Origin: Hyphomonas sp.
GTDB lineage: Bacteria > Pseudomonadota > Alphaproteobacteria > Caulobacterales > Hyphomonadaceae
Assembly: GCF_017792385.1 (NCBI RefSeq)
Contig: NZ_CP051230.1
Coordinates: 620,001-684,000 of the forward strand
Length of the DNA stretch: 64,000 nucleotides
Direction: 5' to 3'
Positions 7,853 through 16,411 of this stretch are shown here, in pieces (positions within the stretch are counted from its first letter, which is position 1; each line of letters starts with the position of its first letter). The notes beneath the pieces were generated by a model. It made no database searches. It worked only from the letters and a program-made list of their open reading frames with translations, and was not told where the DNA came from. The position numbers and the translations under genes were made by a program.

Positions 7853-9406
7853 CTATTCGTCGAGCCCGTACTTTTCGAGGATTTCCGCACGGATCGCATT
7901 CTTGGCCCGGTCGGAGCGGGCCCGGCGCGCTTCGATGGTCGCCTCGATCTCGGCTTCGATCCGGGCGCGTTCGGCCGCCTCGCCGGCGCGCACATCCTCG
8001 GCCGCCTGCAGGGCCAGCAGAACATCCCGCGTGAACCCGTTGATATCAAACCGCGCGCCGCCGATCACGTCATAGCCCCGCCGAACGATCACGGCATTCA
8101 TGCTCGGCACGATCACGACATACTGGCCGCGATTGCCCGCCATGTAATAGGTGCCGGCCGGAATGCCCTCGGCATCAGTCATCAGCCAGAATTGCGCGCC
8201 ATAGCCCGGCCCGCTTTTCGGCTGGGCCGGTCCGGGGGTGGAGACGAATTCGGCCCAGCCTTCCGGCAGAAGCCGCTCATTGCCCCACATGCCGTCCTGC
8301 AGGTAGAGCTGGCCGATCCGGGCGAGGTCCCGCGCCGTCGACCAGACCTGGCTGGACGAGATGAAATCGCCGTTCCAGTCCACTTCCAGCGTCGTGTGCA
8401 CCGCGCCGATCTTGTGCAGCAGTTTCTCGTACGGGAAGCGATGATAGGAATCATCCGCCCCCAGAGACTCGCGGAAGGATCGCATCGCGATCAGCGTGTC
8501 GTTATTGGAATATTTGAACCGCGTGCCCGGCTCGGCCTCCATCACCTTGGACGCGGCCTGATCCATCACGCGCCCGCCGCCGAAATAGATGCGGTCGGTG
8601 CGCGATCCCGTGTCGCCGCTGTCGAGCCCGCTGGCCATCTGCAACAGGTCGCGCAATGTGATCTCGCGGCGCGGATCGGCGCCATTGTTCCAGTCGGCAA
8701 TCACGGCCGGATAGTCGAGGTCGATATGCCCATTGCGCCGTGCTGCGCCGAGAATGGTGGCTGTGATCGATTTCGCGACCGACCAGGTCCGTTGCGGTGT
8801 CTCATGGTCGATGCCGCGGGCATAGCGTTCGGCCACGACCTGGCCATCCTTCACCACGACCACGGCGCTGGTGCGCGTGCCGTCGCCATAGGAGCGCTCG
8901 TCAAAGGCGAAGGAGACGGGCGCCTCCAGCCGTTCGGCCTCCTCGATGCGCAGCTGCACTTTCACATTCGAACCGATGGCACTGCCCCGGTCCTCGCCCG
9001 AGAAATCCGGCCAGGCGGCAAAGCGCGGCAGGAAGTTGAGCGCGCCCACGTCTGCCCCGATGGGCAATTGCGTACAGCCAAAGCCGGGCCGCCAGGCCGC
9101 AATGCGCGGCGGCATGCTGTCGGAATAGGTCACCGATACCGTCTTGCGCCCGGCATCGATCACCGCGTCAGGCAGCTTGTCGAAGCTGCGCTGATAGTCC
9201 GGATAGATGCCGGAAAGTTCGTTCTGGCGGATCTCGGTCGGGGTCTGTCCGGCATTGAACAGGGCCGAACAGGTGAAGCTTGCCTTGTAGCCCGCAGCCA
9301 GCGCGTCCTCCAGCGCCCGCGTCGAGCCGCCTTCCTGTGCCAGGGCCGCGCCGGCCGTCAGGGCCAGGGCGGACAGGGATACGAGACACTTCCGGACTGC
9401 GCGCAT
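7853..9406 (-). CDS. Beta-lactamase-related serine hydrolase, exported
   Basis: A 517-residue class C beta-lactamase/penicillin-binding-protein fold enzyme (Pfam Beta-lactamase type). The signal peptide ends ALAQ at residue 24. The catalytic SxxK is SVAK at 209-212 and the second motif YSN lies near 297. The third motif is less clear; GNRGQYVVIV fits its place. A roughly 150-residue N-terminal part precedes the catalytic domain, and the C-terminus is a charged Arg/Glu/Ala-rich helix. Likely a periplasmic esterase or peptidase rather than an antibiotic-resistance enzyme. Upstream 9407-9601 holds no gene that I can support. Confidence 0.8.
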   Translation of the reverse strand: MRAVRKCLVSLSALALTAGAALAQEGGSTRALEDALAAGYKASFTCSALFNAGQTPTEIRQNELSGIYPDYQRSFDKLPDAVIDAGRKTVSVTYSDSMPPRIAAWRPGFGCTQLPIGADVGALNFLPRFAAWPDFSGEDRGSAIGSNVKVQLRIEEAERLEAPVSFAFDERSYGDGTRTSAVVVVKDGQVVAERYARGIDHETPQRTWSVAKSITATILGAARRNGHIDLDYPAVIADWNNGADPRREITLRDLLQMASGLDSGDTGSRTDRIYFGGGRVMDQAASKVMEAEPGTRFKYSNNDTLIAMRSFRESLGADDSYHRFPYEKLLHKIGAVHTTLEVDWNGDFISSSQVWSTARDLARIGQLYLQDGMWGNERLLPEGWAEFVSTPGPAQPKSGPGYGAQFWLMTDAEGIPAGTYYMAGNRGQYVVIVPSMNAVIVRRGYDVIGGARFDINGFTRDVLLALQAAEDVRAGEAAERARIEAEIEATIEARRARSDRAKNAIRAEILEKYGLDE

Positions 9407-9601
9407 GCGTGATTCTCCTCTGGATCGGCCCGATCTTTATGCACACGAGACCATGTCGCAAGTGTGGCGGGGCAGCTTTCCGCTGCGATTGCATGGATTT
9501 CGAAATCATCTTCTCGGGTGGCAAACCATGTTGCCTTTCGGAGAGGTGTTCGGTTTCCCGCGCCCGTCATGGGGCGCTCCTCCCCGCCGAACGCCTCTTG
9601 C

Positions 9602-11746
9602 CTACAAATAGGGCTCCGGCATCTCGATGGCGGGCAGGCCGAGCTTTGCGCGCTCGGCGTTGATGGCGTCTGCCGTCTTTGCCAGCAGCGCTTCAAATTG
9701 CGGGGAGGGCGCCGCATTCAGGACAGGGTCTATGAACAGGGTGATACTCCGGTTGCCATTGGCATAGGCGGTTTCCAGAAACTCCCCGGCCGCCTCCTGA
9801 TCCCCCTCCAGAACCGCCAGCTGCGCCTGTGCCGTCAGCAATTCTGCCGACTGAAATCCGGACGCGAGTTGAATGTCGATGGCATCTCGCGCAGCCGCGT
9901 GCATTCCGGGCGCATCCGGATGCCCGGCCGCAGTCAGGGCCGGCAGAACCGCATGATATGGCGGTCTCGGGAAGGTCGCCTGAAACGCCTCCAGGCTTGA
10001 CCATGTGGCATCATAATACCGCACGATGTCCGACCATTCATGGGCATTGTGGTAGATGTACAGCGTGTCAGCCTGCTGCAGGGGGAAATCCGGCCGGGCT
10101 TCAAGCTCCTGCCGCGCCAGGGCGACCGCCTCGTCTTTCCGGCCCATCAAAAAAAGGGCGCGATACCGGACATATGTTTCGTCCGATTTGAGGGCGAGGT
10201 CATATTCGCCCAACTCCAGCTCTGCGAAATGCAGCCCCCTTTCGGCCCGCGGATCATCGGGCGCCATCTCGACGACCTTGCGCTGCAGTCTCAGCCCTTC
10301 TGCGAGGTTGCCTGTCCGGGAGGCACTGATGGCCAGGAACGCTTGCGGCCCCGGATTTTCCGGGGAGATCGCCGCCCACCGGCTGGCCAATGCGCGCACC
10401 TTGTCGAATTTCCCCATACGCCCATAATGCGCTGCCAGATTGGTGTTCACATCGGTTTGTGCCGGATCATGCGTCAACGCGATCTCGAGCTGCGCCACCG
10501 CTTCGTCATAGCGTTCATACTCATTCAGCCAGAAACCATAATCATTCCGCGCGAGGGCAAAGTTCGGCTTTATGACAAGCGCGCGCTCATACAGGGCCCC
10601 CGCCTTGTCGCGCGTTTCCCTGTCAAAGGCCATCGACATCCATCCGGCGCGGGCGAACAGTGCATCCGCAGAGTCCGGATCAAGTGCCAGCGCCCGGCGT
10701 GTCCATTCATCGGCATGCTCGAGGGCCTCCTCGATCGGAATGTCGCCCGCCGCGCCGTCTCCATCCGACATCATCAATTCGTAATAGCCGCGCCAGGCGA
10801 GCGCCGGCACGAATTCCGGATCGATCACCAGCGCCTGGTCCAGCGCCTCCGATGCGTCTTCAAAGCCTGCCATCGTGCCGAGACTGGCCTTCTGCTGGGC
10901 CAGCAGATACAGATCATATGCGCTGATATCGGTCCTCGGAGCCGCAATGGGCGCAACCGTGCCCAGCAGCTGCGGCTTCAGTGCGGTAAGGATTTCATTC
11001 GCAATCTCGTCCTGCACCGCGAAAATATCCGTCAGATCCCCATCATATGTATCAGACCAGATATGGAAGCCATTGTCCGCGCGGATCAGCTGGGCCGTCA
11101 CGCGCACCCTGTTGCCGGATTTGCGAACGGACCCTTCCAGCACATGCGCCACATCGAGAATCTCGGCGATCTCGCGCAGATCCCTGTTCTGGCCCTTGAA
11201 TGCAAACGAGGATGTACGCCCCGCGACCGCCAGGTCCGGCACCTGCGCCATCACGTTCAGCAATTCCTCTGAAATGCCGTCAGCGAAGTATTCCTGATCG
11301 CCATCCGGGCTCATGTCCGCAAAAGGCAGAACCGCGATGGAGAAATCATCCGCCGCAACAGGGCTCTGGCTGTTGCCGGCAGAACTGGCTGGCAGAATGC
11401 GGTCGCCCACGATCACTGCAATCAGAACGACCGCCGCGCCCGCCAGAACCATGTCCAGCCGCTTGCCCGTGCGCGCGGTCACGCTCTCTTCCGGCGCAAC
11501 CCTCGCCGTCGGTTTCAGGCCGTCCGGCGTCATCTCGAAGGCCCAGGCCCCGAACACGACCAGAGGAAAGCCGATCATCACCAGCACGGTGACCAGCGTA
11601 TCGAACCATCCCGGCAACAGGAGCGTGGTTTCCAGCACAACAGCCAGCTGCATCAACAGCCAGCCCCCCACAGCATAAATGGACGCGATACGGAACACGT
11701 TCCGCCGCTGCAGCTCCTTGAAGAATTCCTGCAAACCGTCCCCCAC
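9602..11746 (-). CDS. TolB-like/TPR membrane protein (adenylate-cyclase-associated type)
   Basis: A 714-residue protein. Residues 1-120 hold an FFKELQRRNVFRIA start and about three membrane helices. Residues about 130-265 form a TolB N-terminal-like domain with SIAVLPFADMSPDGDQEYFADGI-type sequence, FKGQNRDLREIAEIL and VLEGSVRKSGNRVRV. From about 270 to the end there are tetratricopeptide repeats (ALDPDSADALFARAGWM and others). This architecture is usual for proteins related to class III adenylate cyclases, but no cyclase or winged-helix effector domain is present, so it probably acts as a membrane scaffold. Substrate and partners unknown. Confidence 0.8.
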   Translation of the reverse strand: MGDGLQEFFKELQRRNVFRIASIYAVGGWLLMQLAVVLETTLLLPGWFDTLVTVLVMIGFPLVVFGAWAFEMTPDGLKPTARVAPEESVTARTGKRLDMVLAGAAVVLIAVIVGDRILPASSAGNSQSPVAADDFSIAVLPFADMSPDGDQEYFADGISEELLNVMAQVPDLAVAGRTSSFAFKGQNRDLREIAEILDVAHVLEGSVRKSGNRVRVTAQLIRADNGFHIWSDTYDGDLTDIFAVQDEIANEILTALKPQLLGTVAPIAAPRTDISAYDLYLLAQQKASLGTMAGFEDASEALDQALVIDPEFVPALAWRGYYELMMSDGDGAAGDIPIEEALEHADEWTRRALALDPDSADALFARAGWMSMAFDRETRDKAGALYERALVIKPNFALARNDYGFWLNEYERYDEAVAQLEIALTHDPAQTDVNTNLAAHYGRMGKFDKVRALASRWAAISPENPGPQAFLAISASRTGNLAEGLRLQRKVVEMAPDDPRAERGLHFAELELGEYDLALKSDETYVRYRALFLMGRKDEAVALARQELEARPDFPLQQADTLYIYHNAHEWSDIVRYYDATWSSLEAFQATFPRPPYHAVLPALTAAGHPDAPGMHAAARDAIDIQLASGFQSAELLTAQAQLAVLEGDQEAAGEFLETAYANGNRSITLFIDPVLNAAPSPQFEALLAKTADAINAERAKLGLPAIEMPEPYL

Positions 11747-11856
11747 AAATTCACATATCTCAAAGGGCTAGCATGATTGGCCTGCCTTGTCACAGAAAAC
11801 GCGGCCCGCGCCAGCCTGCCCCTTCCCCGCCCGCGTGCATCGCCTACATTGAGGGT

Positions 11857-12885
11857 ATGCTGCGCCCGGACCTTTTGCTTCACCCCACCCCCAAGGGCCT
11901 CTATTGCCCGCCGGCCGATTTCTATCTTGATCCCGTGCGTGGCGCGGTGGACCGGGCGGTGATCAGCCATGGCCATTCGGATCATGCGCGGGGCGGCCAC
12001 GGCAAGGTGCTGGCCCATCCGCACACGCTGGCCATCATGGCGGCGCGCTATGGCGACAGTTTCGCCAAACAGACCCAGGCCGTCGAATATGGCGAAGCGA
12101 TCGAGATCAATGGCGTCACGGTCTGGCTCTCCCCGGCGGGGCACATTCTCGGCTCATCACAGATCGTGGTGGAGCACAAGGGTCTGCGCATGGTGTTTAC
12201 CGGCGACTACAAGCGCCGCGCCGATCCCACCTGCCCCGGCTTCGAGCCGGTGGAGAACACGCATGTCTTCATCTCCGAGGCGACGTTTGGCCTGCCCGTC
12301 TTCCGCCATCCGCCTACGGACCAGGAGATTGACCGCCTGATGCGCTCAGTCGCCGACAATCCGGACCGCACCCATTGCATCGGCGCCTACTCTCTGGGCA
12401 AGGCCCAGCGCGTGATCAAGCATCTGCGGCTCGCCGGGCATGACCGCCCCATCTACATTCATGGCAGCCTGGAAAAGCTCTGCGAGGTGTATGAGGCGGC
12501 CGGCGTCACGCTCGGAGAGCTGCGCCCCGCCACGCTGGAAGACCGGTCAAAGGCCGCGCGCGAAGCCTTCCGCGGAGAGATTGTCATTGCCCCGCCGGGC
12601 GCGTTCGAAGGCAAATGGGCCCAGCGCTTCCCCGATCCCGTCATCGGCTTTGCGTCCGGCTGGATGAGCGTGAAACAGCGCGCCAAGCAGCGCGGCGTCG
12701 AGCTGCCGCTCGTCATCTCCGACCATGCCGACTGGGACGAACTGACCGACACGGTGCGCGAAGTCGATCCACAGGACCTCTGGATCACCTATGGCCGCGA
12801 AGACGCCCTCGTCCGCTGGGCCGAACTCGAAGGCCGCCGCGCGAAGCCGCTCCGCATGGTGGGGTATGAGGAAGAGATGGGGTAA
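11857..12885 (+). CDS. Ligase-associated DNA damage response exonuclease (MBL/beta-CASP)
   Basis: About 342 residues from the ATG at 11857 (MLRPDLLLHPTPKGLY), the usual beginning of this family; a longer frame from 11773 adds an Arg/Pro-rich stretch that is probably not translated. The metal-binding HGHSDH is at 38-43, followed by SPAGHILGSSQ, FTGDYK and SDHADWDEL, as in SNM1-type beta-CASP nucleases. It normally sits next to an ATP-dependent DNA ligase and Lhr-like helicase. Here the ligase gene lies about 1.8 kb downstream on the same strand, beyond a repeat-rich non-coding stretch and a GST gene. Confidence 0.88.
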   Translation: MLRPDLLLHPTPKGLYCPPADFYLDPVRGAVDRAVISHGHSDHARGGHGKVLAHPHTLAIMAARYGDSFAKQTQAVEYGEAIEINGVTVWLSPAGHILGSSQIVVEHKGLRMVFTGDYKRRADPTCPGFEPVENTHVFISEATFGLPVFRHPPTDQEIDRLMRSVADNPDRTHCIGAYSLGKAQRVIKHLRLAGHDRPIYIHGSLEKLCEVYEAAGVTLGELRPATLEDRSKAAREAFRGEIVIAPPGAFEGKWAQRFPDPVIGFASGWMSVKQRAKQRGVELPLVISDHADWDELTDTVREVDPQDLWITYGREDALVRWAELEGRRAKPLRMVGYEEEMG

Positions 12886-13078
12886 GGGCGCCCCCGCTCC
12901 GCTCACCCCGGCGCTGCGGAGGAAAAGCAATCGCACTGCGATTGCCCGGAGCAGGCCCAAGCGCAAGCGCAGGGCGGCCGGAGCCTCCTGCGGCTGGCTC
13001 CGCACAAGGAGCCGCAAGAGACCCCGGCCTCCGCCGGGGACACGGTGTTGGTGGATGGAGATCATGCTCTCCCCTGGC

Positions 13079-13234
13079 GTCACCCCCGACGCGCAGCGTC
13101 TGGGGGCCCATCACGGAACGATGCGGCAAGTGCGTCGTGCGCGGATGGGGGATGCGAGGTGCACACTCCCCACCCACCCCAACCGCACCGACCCGGGATG
13201 GGCCCCCAGATGGCCTGTGGCCATCGGGGGTGAC
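13079..13234. repeat. 156-bp MITE-like element with inverted ends
   Basis: The element begins GTCACCCCCGA and ends TCGGGGGTGAC. Inverted ends of about 34-38 bp (13079-13112 and 13197-13234) also share TCTGGGGGCCCATC/GATGGGCCCCCAGA. Each arm contains its own small palindrome: GACGC/GCGTC on the left and GATGGCC/GGCCATC on the right. No coding capacity is seen inside. It looks like a small non-autonomous mobile element or a paired REP unit. Confidence 0.7.
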
Positions 13235-13276
13235 GATCGTTTTGCGAGGATAGAGGTTTGCACTCTCCCCCCGCAG

Positions 13277-13365
13277 GCCCCTGCGAAGGCAGGGGCCCAT
13301 CTCCTGCTTCCTCCTCAAGCGCTTCAGGCGATGGCGGGAGATGGATACCTGCCTGCGCAGGTATC
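13277..13365. repeat. Two-hairpin palindromic element
   Basis: Left hairpin GCCCCTGC-GAAG-GCAGGGGC (13277-13296) and right hairpin GATACCTGC-CTGC-GCAGGTATC (13344-13365) bracket a spacer that can itself pair partly through CCATCTCC and GGGAGATGG. Both stems are perfect. The double-hairpin layout is that of a BIME/REP-type intergenic element. Confidence 0.65.
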
Positions 13366-13399
13366 TTCGGAACAGCTGAATCCGACGCACAGCCCCTCA

Positions 13400-13844
13400 T
13401 GCGATGATGGTCACCTGCCCTTCCGGGAGCCGGATCAGGTACCGTTCTGGTCGGGAGGGCAGGGACAGGATGGGCCTTGCGGGAGACAGACGGTCCCGCC
13501 GGGCCCTAGGCAGGTCAGGCCAGGGTGAGCCGGGGAAGCCCGGTAGGGAACCCGCCTCGTCCGGCAGCCCGGGAGACATCCCCGGATGGACTTCCCGTGT
13601 GAAAAGCACGGAAGACCCGTTTGCGTGGCGTCGGTAACGAAGACCCGGGACCATGGGCCCCCATGAGGGTGTCCCGCCGAAGCCCCTGTCCGGCGCGGCG
13701 GGCGGTAACGCTCCATTCCGTAGCCTTGTTCATTTCCAGGCGGAGCGCCACGGCGCCCGCCGCGCCTCGGTTCCGTAAGGGGCCGGTTGTTGGATCCCCG
13801 GATGGCGAGCGCCAGTCCGGCTATGTGTGCAGGAGGAAACCTCG
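13400..13844. other. Unexplained structured-looking intergenic sequence
   Basis: About 440 bp with no credible gene. Several long-stem candidates are visible: CCTGCCCTTCC (starting about 13421) against GGGAGGGCAGG, CTTCCCGTG against CACGGAAG near 13590-13615, and CGGGAC against GTCCCG around 13648-13676. The motif CGGTAACG occurs twice. It does not match the conserved cores of RNase P RNA, tmRNA, SRP RNA or cobalamin riboswitches that I checked by eye. It could be a structured RNA, a decayed element or another repeat family. Confidence 0.35.
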
Positions 13845-13947
13845 CAGACCCCCACCTGTCTTCCCCCTTGCAGGGGGAGGAACGCAGACAGCAGCCGCCT
13901 TGCTTGAGGGACCGTTCTCCCCCTTGCAAAGGGGGAGTTAGAGGGGG
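13845..13947. repeat. 103-bp double-hairpin element, copy 1
   Basis: Begins CAGACCCCCACCTGTC and ends GTTAGAGGGGG, with two hairpins; the second is CTCCCCCTT-GCA-AAGGGGGAG. A second copy of the same length and orientation lies at 62535-62637. It sits about 56 bp past the 3' end of the minus-strand GST gene. Confidence 0.8.
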
Positions 13948-14003
13948 ATCGCGATGGCATGGCCATCGCCCTTCGCCAGCTCAGGCGGGGGGAGGAGTGC
14001 CCC

Positions 14004-14618
14004 CTAAACCCCCACGTCCAGCATGGCCTTGTAGGCCGGCCGGGCCTGAACCTTTTCGAGCCATGCCCTTGTGGCGGGCATGGCCTCCAGCGCGCCTGCG
14101 GCGGCGGCGGACTGGATCTGGAAGGCCATCAGGCAATCGGCGGCGGTGAAGGCCTCGCCCGCAAAATAGGCATGGGTCGACAAATGCCCCTCGATCGTCT
14201 TCATCGCCTTGGCCTGCTCGCCCTCCATCGCGGCGGCGAGCGGCGTGTCCAGCAGGCCCGCATTCATCAGGTAGAAGCGGAACAGGCCCGGCAGGAAGAT
14301 CGCCCCCTCGGCCGCATGGACCCATTCCAGGTAGCGCGGGAAATCAGCCGAGTCCGGTCGCGGGTGCAGGCGGTGGTCCGGGTCATGCCTGGCCAGAAGG
14401 TATTCGGCAATCGCGCCCGTCTCCGCGATCACCGTGTCGCCATCCTCCAGCAGGGGCGACTTGCCCATCGGGTGGATCTGCAGCAGCGCCGCCGGGGCCA
14501 GCCGCGTTTCCGGATCGCGGCTGTGATGGACAATCTCGTGCTTGACGCCGAGTTCCAGCAGCAGCCAGACAATGCGCTGCGAGCGCGAGGCGTTCAGATG
14601 GTGCAGTTTCAGGCTCAT
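14004..14618 (-). CDS. Glutathione S-transferase family protein
   Basis: 204 residues with a thioredoxin-like N-terminal domain (LKLHHLNASRSQRIVWLLLE, then NPxGK-like HPMGKSPLLEDGD and the glutathione-binding AETGAIAEYL) and an all-helical C-terminal domain (YFAGEAFTAADCLMAF). Serine or asparagine in LNASRSQR takes the catalytic position. Cytosolic conjugation or peroxide detoxification is the likely role. It is divergent from the DNA ligase gene with 51 bp between starts. Confidence 0.88.
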   Translation of the reverse strand: MSLKLHHLNASRSQRIVWLLLELGVKHEIVHHSRDPETRLAPAALLQIHPMGKSPLLEDGDTVIAETGAIAEYLLARHDPDHRLHPRPDSADFPRYLEWVHAAEGAIFLPGLFRFYLMNAGLLDTPLAAAMEGEQAKAMKTIEGHLSTHAYFAGEAFTAADCLMAFQIQSAAAAGALEAMPATRAWLEKVQARPAYKAMLDVGV

Positions 14619-14669
14619 GGGTGGGACTCCCTTGATGGATTCTTCGTGTGGCGGCTCTATCTTGGGCGC

Positions 14670-16283
14670 ATGCAGGCCTTCGCAGAGCTTCTTGACCGTC
14701 TTGTCCTAACGCCTTCGCGTAACGGCAAGCTACGCCTGATTGTCTCCTATTTCCGCAGCGCGCCAGACCCTGACCGCGGCTATGCCCTCGGCGCGCTGAC
14801 CGGGGATCTGGACCTGAAAAGCATCAAGCCCGCCGCCATCCGCGAATTGGTGACAGACCGGATGGATGCCGAATTGTTCCGCCTGTCCTATGACTATGTC
14901 GGCGACATGGCCGAAACCGTCAGCCTCGTCTGGCCGGGCAAGCGGCGCGCGAACCGCCCCCCGCCCCTGTCGGAAATTGTCGAGGCGCTGGACGGCGCAA
15001 CCCGGCCGGAGGCGCAGCGGCTGGTGGCGAACTGGCTGGACGGGCTCGACCCGACCGGGCGCTGGGCCCTGCTGAAGCTGATCACGGGCGGCATGCGGAT
15101 CGGTGTCTCGGCGCGCCTCGCCAAGCTGGCGCTTGCCGATTTCGGCGATGTGGATGTGACCGAGATCGAGGAGATCTGGCACGGCCTCGCCCCGCCCTAT
15201 GACAGCCTGTTTGCCTGGCTGGAGGGCAAGACCGGTCGGCCGGAGCCGGACATTCGCGCGCCCTTCCGGCCGGTCATGCTGGCGCATCCACTGGTCGCCA
15301 AGGCAGACCGGGACAATCCGGATGCGGTGGACCCGGCACTGATCACGCCGGAAGCTTTTGCCGCCGAATGGAAATATGACGGGATCCGCGTCCAGGCCAG
15401 CAGCGAGGACGGGGTGCGGCGCATCTATACGCGGACCGGGGATGACATCTCCCACACTTTCCCGGACGTCCTGGCCGGCATGAATTTCGAGGGCACGCTG
15501 GACGGGGAATTGCTGGTCCGCGCGGAAGACGGCGAAAGCGTCGCGCCGTTCAATGCGCTGCAGCAGCGCCTGAACCGCAAGACGGTCTCGAAGAAGCAGA
15601 TGGATGCGCGCCCGGCCTTCATCCGCGCCTATGACCTGCTGCAGGCCGGAGACGAGGATGTCCGCCAGCTGAGCTTTCGGGAGCGGCGCAACCGGCTGGA
15701 AGCCTTCATTTCGGAGGCCGCAAGCCCGCGCTTCGATCTTTCCCCGCTCGTTCCGGTAACCACGCTCGAAGAGCTGGACTCCCGGCGCATGGCGCCGCCG
15801 GCGCCTGAAATCGAGGGCTTGATGCTGAAACGCTGGGACAGCCCCTATCTGCCCGGGCGGGTGAAAGGCCATTGGTACAAATGGAAACGTGACCCCTATC
15901 TGGTTGACGCCGTACTGCTCTATGCCCAGCGCGGGCATGGCCGCCGGTCCAGCTTCTATTCCGATTTCACCTTCGCCGTCTGGCGCGACGAAGACGGCGA
16001 AGACCGGTTGACCCCGGTCGGCAAGGCCTATTTCGGCTTCACCGACGAAGAACTGAAACAACTCGACAAATTCGTCCGTGAAAACACGATCGAGCGGTTC
16101 GGACCGGTCAGATCGGTGACGCCCTCCCTCGTTCTGGAAGTGGCGTTCGAGGGCCTGCAGCGGTCCGCCCGCCACAAATCGGGAATCGCCATGCGCTTTC
16201 CCCGCATCAATCGTATCCGCTGGGACAAGCCCGCCGGGGAAGCCGACCGGCTGGAAACACTGGAGGCCATGCTGCAGGAATAG
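14670..16283 (+). CDS. ATP-dependent DNA ligase (cisATP-ligase of the repair cluster)
   Basis: 537 residues from the ATG at 14670, giving MQAFAELLDRLVLTPSRN, the usual start of this family; the open frame runs further upstream through the GST gene but is not real there. An N-terminal DNA-binding domain covers about 1-200, then the adenylation domain with catalytic Lys235 in EWKYDGIR, followed by DGELL, KRWDSPY and KGHWYKWKRDP (motif V), and an OB domain. It seals nicks with ATP and is the hub of the ligase-associated set with the exonuclease, Lhr-like helicase and PdeM encoded nearby. Confidence 0.9.
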   Translation: MQAFAELLDRLVLTPSRNGKLRLIVSYFRSAPDPDRGYALGALTGDLDLKSIKPAAIRELVTDRMDAELFRLSYDYVGDMAETVSLVWPGKRRANRPPPLSEIVEALDGATRPEAQRLVANWLDGLDPTGRWALLKLITGGMRIGVSARLAKLALADFGDVDVTEIEEIWHGLAPPYDSLFAWLEGKTGRPEPDIRAPFRPVMLAHPLVAKADRDNPDAVDPALITPEAFAAEWKYDGIRVQASSEDGVRRIYTRTGDDISHTFPDVLAGMNFEGTLDGELLVRAEDGESVAPFNALQQRLNRKTVSKKQMDARPAFIRAYDLLQAGDEDVRQLSFRERRNRLEAFISEAASPRFDLSPLVPVTTLEELDSRRMAPPAPEIEGLMLKRWDSPYLPGRVKGHWYKWKRDPYLVDAVLLYAQRGHGRRSSFYSDFTFAVWRDEDGEDRLTPVGKAYFGFTDEELKQLDKFVRENTIERFGPVRSVTPSLVLEVAFEGLQRSARHKSGIAMRFPRINRIRWDKPAGEADRLETLEAMLQE

Positions 16284-16345
16284 TGCGCATCCACAAGCAA
16301 GGCGCAGGCGCAGAGGCCTCGGCGAAAGCCGAGAACAGCCTCGAG

Positions 16346-16382
16346 CAAAAACAAAAAAAGGCCGGGCGACATGCACCCGGCC
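16346..16382 (-). terminator. Intrinsic terminator of the HU gene
   Basis: On the minus strand GGCCGGG-TGCATGTCG-CCCGGCC is followed by TTTTTTTGTTTTT. Perfect 7-bp GC-rich stem and a strong T-run, 30 bp past the HU stop codon. Confidence 0.9.
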
Positions 16383-16411
16383 TCTTCGAATTTCGCGGTA
16401 ACTGGAAGTCC

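Larger units (their letters stand above)
12886..14003. other. 1.1-kb repeat-rich non-coding stretch
   Basis: No convincing gene on either strand; all longer frames are low-complexity and overlap palindromes. From left to right it holds a hairpin GCAATCGC-ACT-GCGATTGC (12927-12945), a hairpin CCCCGGC-CTCC-GCCGGGG (13022-13039), a 156-bp element with inverted ends (13079-13234), a two-hairpin element (13277-13365), about 440 bp of unexplained sequence (13400-13844) and one copy of a 103-bp element (13845-13947). Confidence 0.7.

Noticed and set aside
9407..9601. tRNA-like 3' half near 9541-9575 (a TTCGGTTTCCC segment)
   Set aside because: The matching 5' acceptor strand and D and anticodon arms are absent, so no tRNA can be built.
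13397..13654. Short minus-strand frames ending LIRLPEGQVTIIA in the repeat stretch
   Set aside because: No start site, mixed composition and overlap with structured sequence; frames on three other readings are equally open.
12886..14003. CRISPR array in the repeat-rich gap
   Set aside because: The repeats are palindromic elements of different families, not evenly spaced direct repeats with unique spacers, and no cas gene is present.
13959..14669. Upstream extension of the DNA ligase frame by 237 codons
   Set aside because: It overlaps the antisense GST gene and lacks ligase homology; the family start is at 14670.
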